This document shows positions 54,860 to 62,422 of a stretch of 64,000 bases of DNA, one piece after another (position 1 is the stretch's first letter; each line of letters starts with the position of its first letter). Under the pieces are notes generated by a model. It was not told the DNA's origin, did not search any database, and saw nothing but the letters and a program-made list of their open reading frames with translations. Source of the DNA: Sphingomonas sp. Y57. Lineage in GTDB: Bacteria > Pseudomonadota > Alphaproteobacteria > Sphingomonadales > Sphingomonadaceae. A program made the position numbers and the translations under genes. Location: the NCBI RefSeq assembly GCF_001015195.1, contig NZ_LDES01000001.1, positions 25,859 to 89,858 on the forward strand, read 5' to 3'.

Positions 54860-56053
54860 TTACAGCTTGATGACGTTCGACGAAACCGCCTCGCGCACTT
54901 CGTCGTCCTGGACGTAGAGCGTCGCCATCGGCTCGTCCTCCACGATCACGCGGGCGCCGGCGGTGAAACCGTTGAAGCCGGTGCGCATCGCGCAGCCATA
55001 GGCGCCGAGCATCCCGATCTCGATATAGTCGCCGGGGCCGACGTCGGCGGGCAGCATGAACGGGCCGGCCATGCGATCCATGTCGTCGCAGGTCGGGCCG
55101 TAGAAGCTGAAGCCGATGTCGCGGGCCGGCGACTCCGGTTCGCGCAGCAGCCTGACCGGGAAGCGCCAGCCGATGTGCGCCGCATCGAACAGCGCGCCAT
55201 AGGCGCCGTCGTTGATGTAGAGCTCATCGCCGCGGCGACGTTCCACGCGCACGAGCAGGCTTGCATATTCGGCACACAGCGCGCGGCCTGGCTCGCACCA
55301 CAGCTCGGCCGAATAGCTTACCGGGAGGCTCTCGAACGCCTGATGGATCGCGCCGAAATAGGCTTCCAGCGCGGGCGGCTCCATGTCCGGATAAACCGAC
55401 GGAAAGCCGCCGCCCACGTCGATCACGTCGACCGTGACCGCCGCTGCGACGATGGCCGCGCGGACGCGCTCCATCGCCTGGACATAGGCCGACGGGCTCA
55501 TCGCCTGGCTGCCGACGTGGAAGCAGATGCCGAGTGCGTCGGCGACCTGGCGGGTGCGCTGCAGCAGCTCTTTCGCGTCGGCCTGCTCGACCCCGAATTT
55601 GGAGGCGAGACTGAGCTTCGACAGCTCCGAAGAGACGCGCATGCGGACGCACAGGGTCAGGTCGGTCGCGCCGTCGGTGGCGCGCACGATCTTCTCCAGT
55701 TCCTCGATCGAATCGAGCGAGAAGGTGCGGACGCCATAGTCGAAATAGGCTTCGGCGATCGCCTCCTCGGCCTTGACCGGATGCATGAAGCACAAAGTCG
55801 CTTCCGGCACGACGTCGGCGACGAGGCGAACCTCGGCGATCGACGCCACGTCGAAGTGGGTAATGCCGTTTTCCCAGAGAATCTGGATGAGCTCGGGCGA
55901 CGGATTCGCCTTCACCGCATACATCGAACGACCCTGGAACTTCTCGACGAAGAACCGGGCGGCCCGCGCTGCGGCGTGGGGACGAAGGAGCGTTACCGGC
56001 TGGACCGGTCGAAGGGCGGTAGCTAGCCCCAGCGCGCTATGGTGCTTGTGCAA
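54860..56053 (-). CDS. Ornithine (or lysine/ornithine) decarboxylase, alanine-racemase fold
   Basis: PLP-dependent decarboxylase making putrescine from ornithine (some relatives also take lysine). 397 residues, fold type III. PLP lysine K48 (GRSMYAVKANPSP), His179 stacking on the ring (CFHVGSQAMSP), glycine loop DVGGGFPSVYPD near 215, CEPGRALCAEY near 253, and the catalytic Cys322 in FYGPTCDDMDRM. TTG start at 56053 is supported by GGAGG 9 bp upstream. A good minus-strand promoter lies at 56130-56158. First gene of the polyamine operon. Confidence 0.93.
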   Translation of the reverse strand: MHKHHSALGLATALRPVQPVTLLRPHAAARAARFFVEKFQGRSMYAVKANPSPELIQILWENGITHFDVASIAEVRLVADVVPEATLCFMHPVKAEEAIAEAYFDYGVRTFSLDSIEELEKIVRATDGATDLTLCVRMRVSSELSKLSLASKFGVEQADAKELLQRTRQVADALGICFHVGSQAMSPSAYVQAMERVRAAIVAAAVTVDVIDVGGGFPSVYPDMEPPALEAYFGAIHQAFESLPVSYSAELWCEPGRALCAEYASLLVRVERRRGDELYINDGAYGALFDAAHIGWRFPVRLLREPESPARDIGFSFYGPTCDDMDRMAGPFMLPADVGPGDYIEIGMLGAYGCAMRTGFNGFTAGARVIVEDEPMATLYVQDDEVREAVSSNVIKL

Positions 56054-56129
56054 CTCAAGGGACCTCCGGGTGTAACGTTGGCAAGAAAGCTGCCTTGCGG
56101 TGGAAGTCCCATGGGGCAGCGGAGGCGCG

Positions 56130-56158
56130 GATATATGGTGCGCTGACCTTGATGTAAA
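56130..56158 (-). promoter_or_regulatory. Promoter of the polyamine operon
   Basis: On the minus strand TTTACA (56158-56153) and TATATC (56135-56130) are 17 bp apart, a good housekeeping promoter. The transcript would start near 56123, leaving a leader of about 70 nt before the TTG start at 56053. Confidence 0.7.
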
Positions 56159-56345
56159 GTTTCCATCTTCGGCCCATCGTCCGCACCGGGCCCATGGTCC
56201 GGAAAATGGGCGGATTCCGGGGTAGGGCGTTGATCCGCATAGGGAGAATCCCGGGTGTCCCAGGGGGCGAATCGGTGCCGCCGCTTGCCTTTGCCGCGCG
56301 GCTATGGCTTGCCTGCGCCATGTACGGGACAGGACGGTAGCGGCG
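56159..56345. other. Intergenic region upstream of the CDF gene
   Basis: About 190 bp between the polyamine promoter and the metal transporter. It contains GC-rich inverted segments but no recognised promoter, riboswitch or metal-regulator palindrome. Confidence 0.4.
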
Positions 56346-57368
56346 ATGGCCGGGCATCACCATCATGCGGGCCACGACGCCGGGCATCACCACGGGCACG
56401 CCCATGGGCCGCGCGAATATGGCCGTGCCTTCGCGATCGGCATCGTCCTCAACCTGGCCTTCGTGGCGGTCGAGGGCGCCGCAGGGCTGTGGGCGGGATC
56501 GCTCGCGCTGGTAGCCGATGCCGGGCACAACCTGTCCGACGTGCTCGGCCTGCTGATGGCCTGGGCCGCCTATGCCTTGTCCAAGCGCCCCGCGAGCGCG
56601 CGCTACACCTACGGGCTGCGGGGGTCGTCGATCCTCGCCGCGCTGTTCAACGCGATCCTGCTGCTGTTCGCGTGCGGGGCGATCGCGCTCGGTGCCATCC
56701 AGCGCTTTTTCGAACCTGCGCCGGTGCAGAGCGGGGCGATGATGGTGGTCGCGGCGGTCGGCATCGTCATCAACCTGGGCACGGCCCTGCTCTTCCTGCG
56801 CGGCAGCAAGGACGACCTCAACATCCGGGGCGCCTTCCTCCACATGGCGGCAGACGCCGGGGTGTCGGCGGGCGTGGTGGCGGCCGGCTTCCTTGTGCTG
56901 CAGACGGGCCTGACGTGGATCGATCCGGCGATCAGCCTGATCATCGTGCTGGTGATCGTGGCGGGTACCTGGGGCCTGTTCCGCGATTCGCTGGTGATGT
57001 CCTTGCAAGGGGTGCCCGGCGGGATCGACAGCACCGCCGTCACCGCGCGGCTCGGCGGTCTTCCGGGGGTGGAGGCCGTCCACCATGTCCATCTCTGGCC
57101 TACCAGCACGACCGAAGTCGCGCTGACAGCGCACCTCGTCATGCCCGATGGAGGCGGTGGCGACAGCTTTCTCGCCGACACCGCGAAGCTGGTGCAGACC
57201 GAGTTCGGGATCGGGCATGCGACCTTCCAGATCGAACGCGGCGAATGCGCCGATAGCCAGCCCGACTGCGTGCCCGGCAGGGAACGGGCGCACGACCATG
57301 ATCACGACCAAGATCACGACCAAGATCACGACCACGGCCCCGGTCACGGCCATCAGCATCGTCATTGA
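56346..57368 (+). CDS. Cation diffusion facilitator (zinc/cobalt exporter)
   Basis: Exports divalent metal from the cytoplasm by proton antiport. 340 residues. His-rich start MAGHHHHAGHDAGHHHGHAH, six membrane helices with metal sites in ALVADAGHNLSDVLGLLMAW and LHMAADAGVSAGVVAAGFLV, cytoplasmic domain with VHHVHLWPTSTTEVALTAHL, and a His/Asp tail. ATG at 56346 places the His stretch at the very start; an upstream in-frame ATG at 56304 is possible. The tail is encoded by a 12-bp tandem repeat. wecB follows after 8 bp. Confidence 0.94.
   Translation: MAGHHHHAGHDAGHHHGHAHGPREYGRAFAIGIVLNLAFVAVEGAAGLWAGSLALVADAGHNLSDVLGLLMAWAAYALSKRPASARYTYGLRGSSILAALFNAILLLFACGAIALGAIQRFFEPAPVQSGAMMVVAAVGIVINLGTALLFLRGSKDDLNIRGAFLHMAADAGVSAGVVAAGFLVLQTGLTWIDPAISLIIVLVIVAGTWGLFRDSLVMSLQGVPGGIDSTAVTARLGGLPGVEAVHHVHLWPTSTTEVALTAHLVMPDGGGGDSFLADTAKLVQTEFGIGHATFQIERGECADSQPDCVPGRERAHDHDHDQDHDQDHDHGPGHGHQHRH
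57291..57334 (+). repeat. 12-bp tandem repeat in the CDF tail
   Basis: Three full CACGACCAnGAT units (57291, 57303, 57315) and a partial fourth encode the HDHD/HDQD metal-binding tail of the transporter. Unit number can change by slippage without breaking the frame. Confidence 0.8.
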
Positions 57369-57376
57369 GGACCCGC

Positions 57377-58480
57377 ATGACTCGTCCCGCGCTCGTCCAT
57401 CTGATCGCCGCCGTGCGGCCCAACTTCATGAAGATCGCGCCTCTGTGGCATGCGCTGAAGGCGGCCGGGGACTTCCGCCCGATGATCGTCCACACCGGCC
57501 AGCATTACGACGCGGCGATGTCCGACGATATCTTCGCCGACCTGGGCCTGCCGGCGCCCGACCATCATCTCGGCATCGGATCGGGCACCCATGCCGAGCA
57601 GACGGGGCGCGTGATGATCGCCTATGAGAAGCTGGCGATGGCGGAGCGGCCCGACTGGCTGATTGTCGCCGGCGACGTCAATTCGACCGCCGCGGCGTCG
57701 ATAGCGGCGGGCAAGCTGCGCATTCCGATCGTCCATCTCGAGGCGGGCCTGCGCAGCCGCGACCGGGATATGCCGGAGGAGCTCAACCGGCTCGTCACCG
57801 ACGTGCTGGCCGACGTGCTGTGGACCCCGTCGCCCGACGCCGACGCCAATCTCCGCGCCGAGGGCATCCCGGAGGAGCGGATCACCCGCGTCGGCAACAT
57901 CATGATGGACAGCTACGAGCTGGTCCGTCCAGCGATCATGGCCGATGGCTATCCCGCTGAGCTGGGCGTCACGCCGGGCGGCTATGGCGTGGTGACGCTG
58001 CACCGGCCGTCCAACGTCGACGTGCCCGAGCAGCTCCACCAGCTGGTCGAGGCACTGGTCGCGGTGCAGACGCACCTGCCGCTGGTCTTCCCGGTCCACC
58101 CCCGCACGCGCCAGCGGCTCGGCGACGCGGGCGCCGCCCGGCTGGAGGCGGCGGGCATAAGGCTGGTCGGCCCGGCCGCCTATGTCCGCTTCATGAGTCT
58201 GGTCGCCGGCGCGGCAGCGGTGATCACCGATTCCGGCGGCATCCAGGAGGAGACGACCTATCTCGGCATCCCCTGCCTGACGCTGCGCGAGAATACCGAG
58301 CGGCCGATCACGATCACCGAGGGGACCGCCCAACTCGTCAACGCGGGCAACCTGCTCGAACGGCTGCTGTCGGCGCTCGCCCAGCCCCGGCAGGACCGCA
58401 AGCGCCCCGACCTGTGGGACGGCCGCACCGCCCAACGCTGCGTCGAGGACCTGCGCCGGCGGACGGCGGCGCGAGGGTAG
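57377..58480 (+). CDS. wecB: UDP-N-acetylglucosamine 2-epimerase (non-hydrolysing)
   Basis: Interconverts UDP-GlcNAc and UDP-ManNAc for surface polysaccharide synthesis. 367 residues. Family blocks: VRPNFMKIAPLWHAL near 12, VHTGQHYDAAMSDDIFADLG near 36, IPIVHLEAGLRSRDRDMPEE near 115, VITDSGGIQEETTYLGIPCL near 280, and RENTERPITITEGT near 303. ATG at 57377 with a GAGG site. Follows the CDF gene after 8 bp, perhaps only by read-through. No other wec or capsule genes adjoin it. Confidence 0.95.
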   Translation: MTRPALVHLIAAVRPNFMKIAPLWHALKAAGDFRPMIVHTGQHYDAAMSDDIFADLGLPAPDHHLGIGSGTHAEQTGRVMIAYEKLAMAERPDWLIVAGDVNSTAAASIAAGKLRIPIVHLEAGLRSRDRDMPEELNRLVTDVLADVLWTPSPDADANLRAEGIPEERITRVGNIMMDSYELVRPAIMADGYPAELGVTPGGYGVVTLHRPSNVDVPEQLHQLVEALVAVQTHLPLVFPVHPRTRQRLGDAGAARLEAAGIRLVGPAAYVRFMSLVAGAAAVITDSGGIQEETTYLGIPCLTLRENTERPITITEGTAQLVNAGNLLERLLSALAQPRQDRKRPDLWDGRTAQRCVEDLRRRTAARG

Positions 58481-58491
58481 GGCTTACCGGT

Positions 58492-58584
58492 CGTCATCCC
58501 GGCGAAAGCCGGGAACCTCCCTGCCTTTCCGTCGCAAGGCGCGAGATGAAGAAAAGGGAGATCCCGGCTCTCGCCGGGATGACG
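58492..58584. repeat. MITE-like palindromic element after wecB
   Basis: 93 bp with 23-bp inverted ends (58492-58514 and 58562-58584) that match at 22 of 23 positions; each end is itself a hairpin with a GCGAAAGC or GCGAGAGC loop. Inside, ACCTCCCT and AGGGAGAT repeat the plan of the element at 54762-54839. Probably non-autonomous and ancient; no transposase is nearby. Confidence 0.8.
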
Positions 58585-58765
58585 GGTGTTGATTGTCGAT
58601 GAAGTAGTGGATTCCGCCAATATGTGGTGGATGGGTTGCTATCCTGAGTGGTGTCCATTTCCATAAATATTTGAAAAATGGGAATAATCCAAAATGGCAC
58701 GGCTCGTGCTGAAAGAGGGGCATGGATACGGGCGATGGGCCCGGCAGGGATTTGGGAAGAACAAG
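58585..58765. other. AT-rich gap before the PspC gene
   Basis: About 180 bp. The stretch 58600-58700 is clearly more AT-rich than its surroundings and contains an inverted pair CCATTT/AAATGG, likely part of the PspC promoter, but no -35/-10 pair can be fixed. Confidence 0.4.
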
Positions 58766-59053
58766 ATGCAGCACGATCAGACCGCGGTCTTCTGGCGCCA
58801 CGACACCTTCCTCGGCGTGTGCGAGGCGATCGGCCAGGATTTCGGCTTCAACGCAAACTGGCTGCGGGTCGTGTTCGCGCTCGGCCTGCTGCCCAGCCCG
58901 ACGATCACGCTCAGCCTCTATCTGGGTCTCGGCGTGCTCGTCGCGGTATCGCGCTTCGCCTTTCCGGCGGGTCGCAACGCGGTCGTCGAGGCGGCGCCCG
59001 CGCCCTTCGCCGACAATGACGCGGCGTCGGTCGAACTGGCCGCCGCCGCCTGA
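58766..59053 (+). CDS. PspC-domain small membrane protein
   Basis: A 95-residue inner-membrane protein of the PspC type, which takes part in the phage-shock/envelope-stress response in enterics. VFWRHDTFLGVCEAIGQDFG and WLRVVFALGLLPSPTITLSL match the domain; one or two membrane helices at about 34-60. ATG at 58766 follows GGGAAGA. No pspA, pspB or pspF is present here. Its last 136 bp overlap, tail to tail, with the acyltransferase gene on the other strand. Confidence 0.87.
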   Translation: MQHDQTAVFWRHDTFLGVCEAIGQDFGFNANWLRVVFALGLLPSPTITLSLYLGLGVLVAVSRFAFPAGRNAVVEAAPAPFADNDAASVELAAAA

Positions 59054-60219
59054 CCTGTCGGCCGGGGCCGGGGCGCGAAGAGGCGATTGAGCCGGGCGAC
59101 CCACAGCTCGTCGATCCGCGCCACCCCGGCCGCGACCATGAAGATCACCGTCATCGACAGGAAGAAGGCCGCGATCACCGGCACCGGGCGATGGCCGAGC
59201 GCCAGCATCACCTGGCCGGCGATCGCCGATTGCAGCGGAACGTGGACCACATAGATCGCGAAGGAGAGACGACCGAGTTCGCGCCCGATCCACCCGTCGG
59301 CTTCGCGCAGGCGCGGCAGGCCGCGCATTCCCAGCACCAGCGCGGTCGCGCCGACGCCGTGGACCAGCCAGTCGAGCCGCCGCACCTGCGTCCACATCCA
59401 GTCGTCGGCGACCATTGACGGTGGGATGGACTTGAAGGTCGAACCGAGCAGCAGCCCGGTCGCGATCAGCGCGGCGGCTGTCGCCGGGCGGATATCCTCG
59501 GGCCGGTCGAGCAGATATTTGGTCACGTATACCGTCGTCACGCAGATGGCGCACAACGCGTGGATCTTGAGCGCCGCTATGGCGATAACGGTGATCAGCA
59601 GCGCGTCGAGCACGGGCCGTCGCCGCGCGCCGACGATCATGGCGCTCGACAGGGCGAGCAGGCTGCCGAACAGCTCATACTTCATCGTCCACAGCGCCGA
59701 ATTGTACTGGCTCACGCCGCTCTGGAACAGGCGCATCGCATCCGCCGCGGCGCCGGCCAGGCCCGGGTCGGGCCATGGTGCCCAATATTTGATCCCGCCG
59801 CTGCGATCGAGCCATTCCGACCCCGTGACCTGCGCCGCCTCCTGGGTCGGCAACAATCCGGCGGTGAACAGCAGGAGCGGCAGCAGCGTGCCGATCAGGG
59901 TGAGCGGCAGCAAGCGGGGCAGGCGCTTCGCCATCGCCGTCAGAGCCCGGGTGCGCGGCGCACCGGAGACGAGCCCCTTGGTCAGCACGAAGCTGGACAG
60001 CACGAAGAAGATCGCGACCATGAAATGGCCGTTGACGATCGCCAGCACGAAGGGGCGCTCGGCGATCAGTCCGGCCTGGTCCATCGCCTGGGGCGCGCGG
60101 CCGGGCGGTACATAGGCCAGCAGGAAATGATAGAGCGCGACCGCGAGCGCGGCATAGCCGCGGAGCATGTCGACATCATGATATTTCACAGGCGCACGTC
60201 GGGTCACTACCGGCTCCAT
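58918..60219 (-). CDS. Acyltransferase-3 family membrane protein
   Basis: A 433-residue membrane acyltransferase: KYHDVDMLRGYAALAVALYH at the start (the HxxxLRG block of the family), MVAIFFVLSSFVLTKGLVSG, LWTMKYELFGSLLALSSAMI and IYVVHVPLQSAIAG, with about ten helices. The catalytic His near the start is present. The C-terminal ~65 residues (after LNRLFAPRPRP) are low-complexity and lie antisense to pspC. Start ATG 60219 or GTG 60207; the latter has GGAG at 6 bp. The frame runs open far upstream over the GMC gene, which is not coding. Acceptor unknown. Confidence 0.85.
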   Translation of the reverse strand: MEPVVTRRAPVKYHDVDMLRGYAALAVALYHFLLAYVPPGRAPQAMDQAGLIAERPFVLAIVNGHFMVAIFFVLSSFVLTKGLVSGAPRTRALTAMAKRLPRLLPLTLIGTLLPLLLFTAGLLPTQEAAQVTGSEWLDRSGGIKYWAPWPDPGLAGAAADAMRLFQSGVSQYNSALWTMKYELFGSLLALSSAMIVGARRRPVLDALLITVIAIAALKIHALCAICVTTVYVTKYLLDRPEDIRPATAAALIATGLLLGSTFKSIPPSMVADDWMWTQVRRLDWLVHGVGATALVLGMRGLPRLREADGWIGRELGRLSFAIYVVHVPLQSAIAGQVMLALGHRPVPVIAAFFLSMTVIFMVAAGVARIDELWVARLNRLFAPRPRPTGQAAAASSTDAASLSAKGAGAASTTALRPAGKAKRDTATSTPRPR

Positions 60220-60393
60220 GGGCGGGGTGACGGAGGCGGTCCGCCCGATAGCGCGAAGCAGCGGCCAAGGCGCGGCCATCGGGACGGGACGGGCAGAAAA
60301 CGCCGTGAACGTGGTCGCGGGACCGGCATGATCGGCTAAGATACGCGCGGGGCCACGGCAAAGGGGGAACGAACATGGAGACCGCCCGATCCG

Positions 60394-61833
60394 ATGCGCC
60401 AGATCGATCCCGCCACGCTCGCCGGCCAGCATTTCGATACCGTCGTCGTCGGGTCGGGCTTCGGCTCGGCCTTCTTCGTCCATAAGCTGCTCGAACGGCG
60501 GCGGCCGGGCAGGGTCCTGATCGTGGAATGGGGCCAGCACCACCCGCATGACTGGCAGGTGGCGCAGGGCATGAACAGCGCGCTGCCCGCCGACCGAACC
60601 TATCGATCCGAGAGCGCCAAGCCCTGGCATTATACCGTCGCGCTGGGTGGCGGTACCAATTGCTGGTTCGGCCAGGCGCCTCGCTTCCACCCGTCCGACT
60701 TCAAGCTGCGCAGCCGTTATGGCGTCGGCAACGACTGGCCGATCGACTATGACGACCTCGAACCCTATTATGGCGAGGCCGAGGCGATCATGGCGATCTC
60801 CGGCGACCCCGACATGACCGCGATCTTCCCGCGCTCCACCGCCTATCCGCAGCCGCCGCACCGCCTGACCACGCCCGACCGGATCATGAAGAAGGCGCAG
60901 CCCGAGGCGCATTTCGCGATGCCGACCGCGCGGGCGCGGGTGGCGACCGAACAGCGTGCCGCCTGTTGCGCGTCCTTCACCTGCCAGCGTTGCCCGGCGG
61001 ATGCGAAATTCACCGCAAACAACGGGCTGATGCCGATGTTCGGGGACGAACGCGTCACCGTCGCGCTGCGGTCGAAAGCGCTTCGCTATGAGAGCATGAG
61101 CAACAGTATCAGTGCGCTGGTCTTCGAACATGAAGGCAGACCCCATCGGGTGACAGGCGATCTGTTCGTGCTCGGCGCCAATGCGATCCAGAGTCCGGCA
61201 ATTCTCGAGCGATCGTCGATGGGCGGGGGGCTGACCGGCAAGGGGTTGCACGAAAGTCTCGGCACCCATGTCGAGGTGCTGCTCGACGGAATGAACGGGC
61301 TTGACGGCAGCACGATCACGACCGGTCTCAACTTCGGCCTCTACGACGGCGATCACCGCGGCGAATATGGCGCGGCCCTGGTCTATTTCGAAAACCGCTG
61401 GACCCACGGTCTGCGCACCGAGAAGGGCCGCTGGCGGCAGAGCCTGCCGCTCATGATCGTGACCGAGGACCTGCTCGAGGACCGCAACCATGTGACCGTC
61501 GACGACAAGGGCGAGGCCGTGGTCACCTTCGCCGCGCCGTCAGACTATGCCGAGCGCGGGCAGGTCGAGGCCTTCGCCAGACTGCCACGGCTCCTGGAAC
61601 CGCTGCCGGTCGAGGACATCGTCTTCCGCTCGCGACGGCCGACCGAGTCGCATCTGCAGGGCACGCTGCGGATGGGTGAGGACCCGGCCATCTCGGTTAT
61701 CGACTCCCGGATGATCCATCATCGCTGGCGCAACCTGGTGGTGGTCGGCAGTTCGGCCTTCCCGACCTGCTCCTGCGCCAATCCCAGTCTCACCGTCGCA
61801 GCGCTGTCGCTGCGCGCGGCGGCGATGGTTTGA
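60394..61833 (+). CDS. GMC-family FAD oxidoreductase
   Basis: A 479-residue flavoprotein related to GMC alcohol/sugar dehydrogenases. FAD motif VVVGSGFGSAFFVHKLLE at 17-34, LGGGTNCWFGQAPRF near 85, DWPIDYDDLEPYYGEAEAIM near 115, and C-terminal HLQGTLRMGEDPAISVIDSR with the catalytic-site region, ending CSCANPSLTVAALSLRAA. A Cys-rich stretch ACCASFTCQRCPADAK near 190 is unusual and could bind metal or an Fe-S cluster. No signal peptide itself; a small Tat-signal partner follows after 52 bp, as in membrane-bound gluconate-type dehydrogenases, and could carry it across the membrane. Substrate unknown. Confidence 0.85.
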   Translation: MRQIDPATLAGQHFDTVVVGSGFGSAFFVHKLLERRRPGRVLIVEWGQHHPHDWQVAQGMNSALPADRTYRSESAKPWHYTVALGGGTNCWFGQAPRFHPSDFKLRSRYGVGNDWPIDYDDLEPYYGEAEAIMAISGDPDMTAIFPRSTAYPQPPHRLTTPDRIMKKAQPEAHFAMPTARARVATEQRAACCASFTCQRCPADAKFTANNGLMPMFGDERVTVALRSKALRYESMSNSISALVFEHEGRPHRVTGDLFVLGANAIQSPAILERSSMGGGLTGKGLHESLGTHVEVLLDGMNGLDGSTITTGLNFGLYDGDHRGEYGAALVYFENRWTHGLRTEKGRWRQSLPLMIVTEDLLEDRNHVTVDDKGEAVVTFAAPSDYAERGQVEAFARLPRLLEPLPVEDIVFRSRRPTESHLQGTLRMGEDPAISVIDSRMIHHRWRNLVVVGSSAFPTCSCANPSLTVAALSLRAAAMV

Positions 61834-61885
61834 AGATGGTTGGAACCTGCCCACGGAGCATTGGGGACGTGGCGAGGAGAAGCCC

Positions 61886-62332
61886 ATGACCGTCACCGCA
61901 ACCCGCCGCACCGTGCTTGCCGCCGGCGCGGTCGGCGCGCTGGCCGTCGCCGGCGGCGGGGCGATCGCTATCGGGGCTTCGGGCCGCGAGGAACTGGTGC
62001 GCTCCGTGCTCCGCCGGCTGGTCGGGCCGTTCACCATGGCCGATGCCGATTTCGGCCGGATGGTCGCCGCGATCGACCGGCGCACCGGCTTTCCGCAGGG
62101 TTACAAGCTGCGCCTCGTTTCCGCGCTCGAACGGGCGGGCTGGGCGGACGCGGCGATGGCCGAGGCGCCCGCCGGCATCCGCGACGATTTCGAGATGCTC
62201 GAACGCTCGATCCTGACCGAGTTCGTGACCAAGACGACCTTCCTGCAGGGCGAGACGCCCGGCAAGGCGCCGGTCACCTATCTGGGGCCGCAGCCCTGTT
62301 CGAGCCCGTTCGCCGATTTCAGCATGACCTGA
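61886..62332 (+). CDS. Small Tat-signal partner of the GMC oxidoreductase
   Basis: A 148-residue protein with signal peptide TRRTVLAAGAVGALAVAGGG (twin Arg at 7-8). The mature part, AIDRRTGFPQGYKLRLVSAL and DDFEMLERSILTEFVTKTTF, resembles the small subunit 3 family of gluconate 2-dehydrogenase-like complexes in size and position. ATG at 61886 has GAGGAGA upstream. It most likely exports the GMC subunit by hitch-hiking and forms a periplasmic complex; no cytochrome subunit gene is adjacent. Confidence 0.72.
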   Translation: MTVTATRRTVLAAGAVGALAVAGGGAIAIGASGREELVRSVLRRLVGPFTMADADFGRMVAAIDRRTGFPQGYKLRLVSALERAGWADAAMAEAPAGIRDDFEMLERSILTEFVTKTTFLQGETPGKAPVTYLGPQPCSSPFADFSMT

Positions 62333-62422
62333 TGATGGCATCCTTCCCCATTTTATGGCTGACCGGCGCGTCCTTTCGGGTCTATGGGGCTCGCATTAGG
62401 GCAGACCAGCGGAGCCGGGGCA

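Noticed and set aside
60220..61491. Upstream extension of the acyltransferase frame over the GMC gene, and similar long extension of hutH over hutI
   Set aside because: The extra parts have shadow composition and no start site; family lengths fit the shorter starts.
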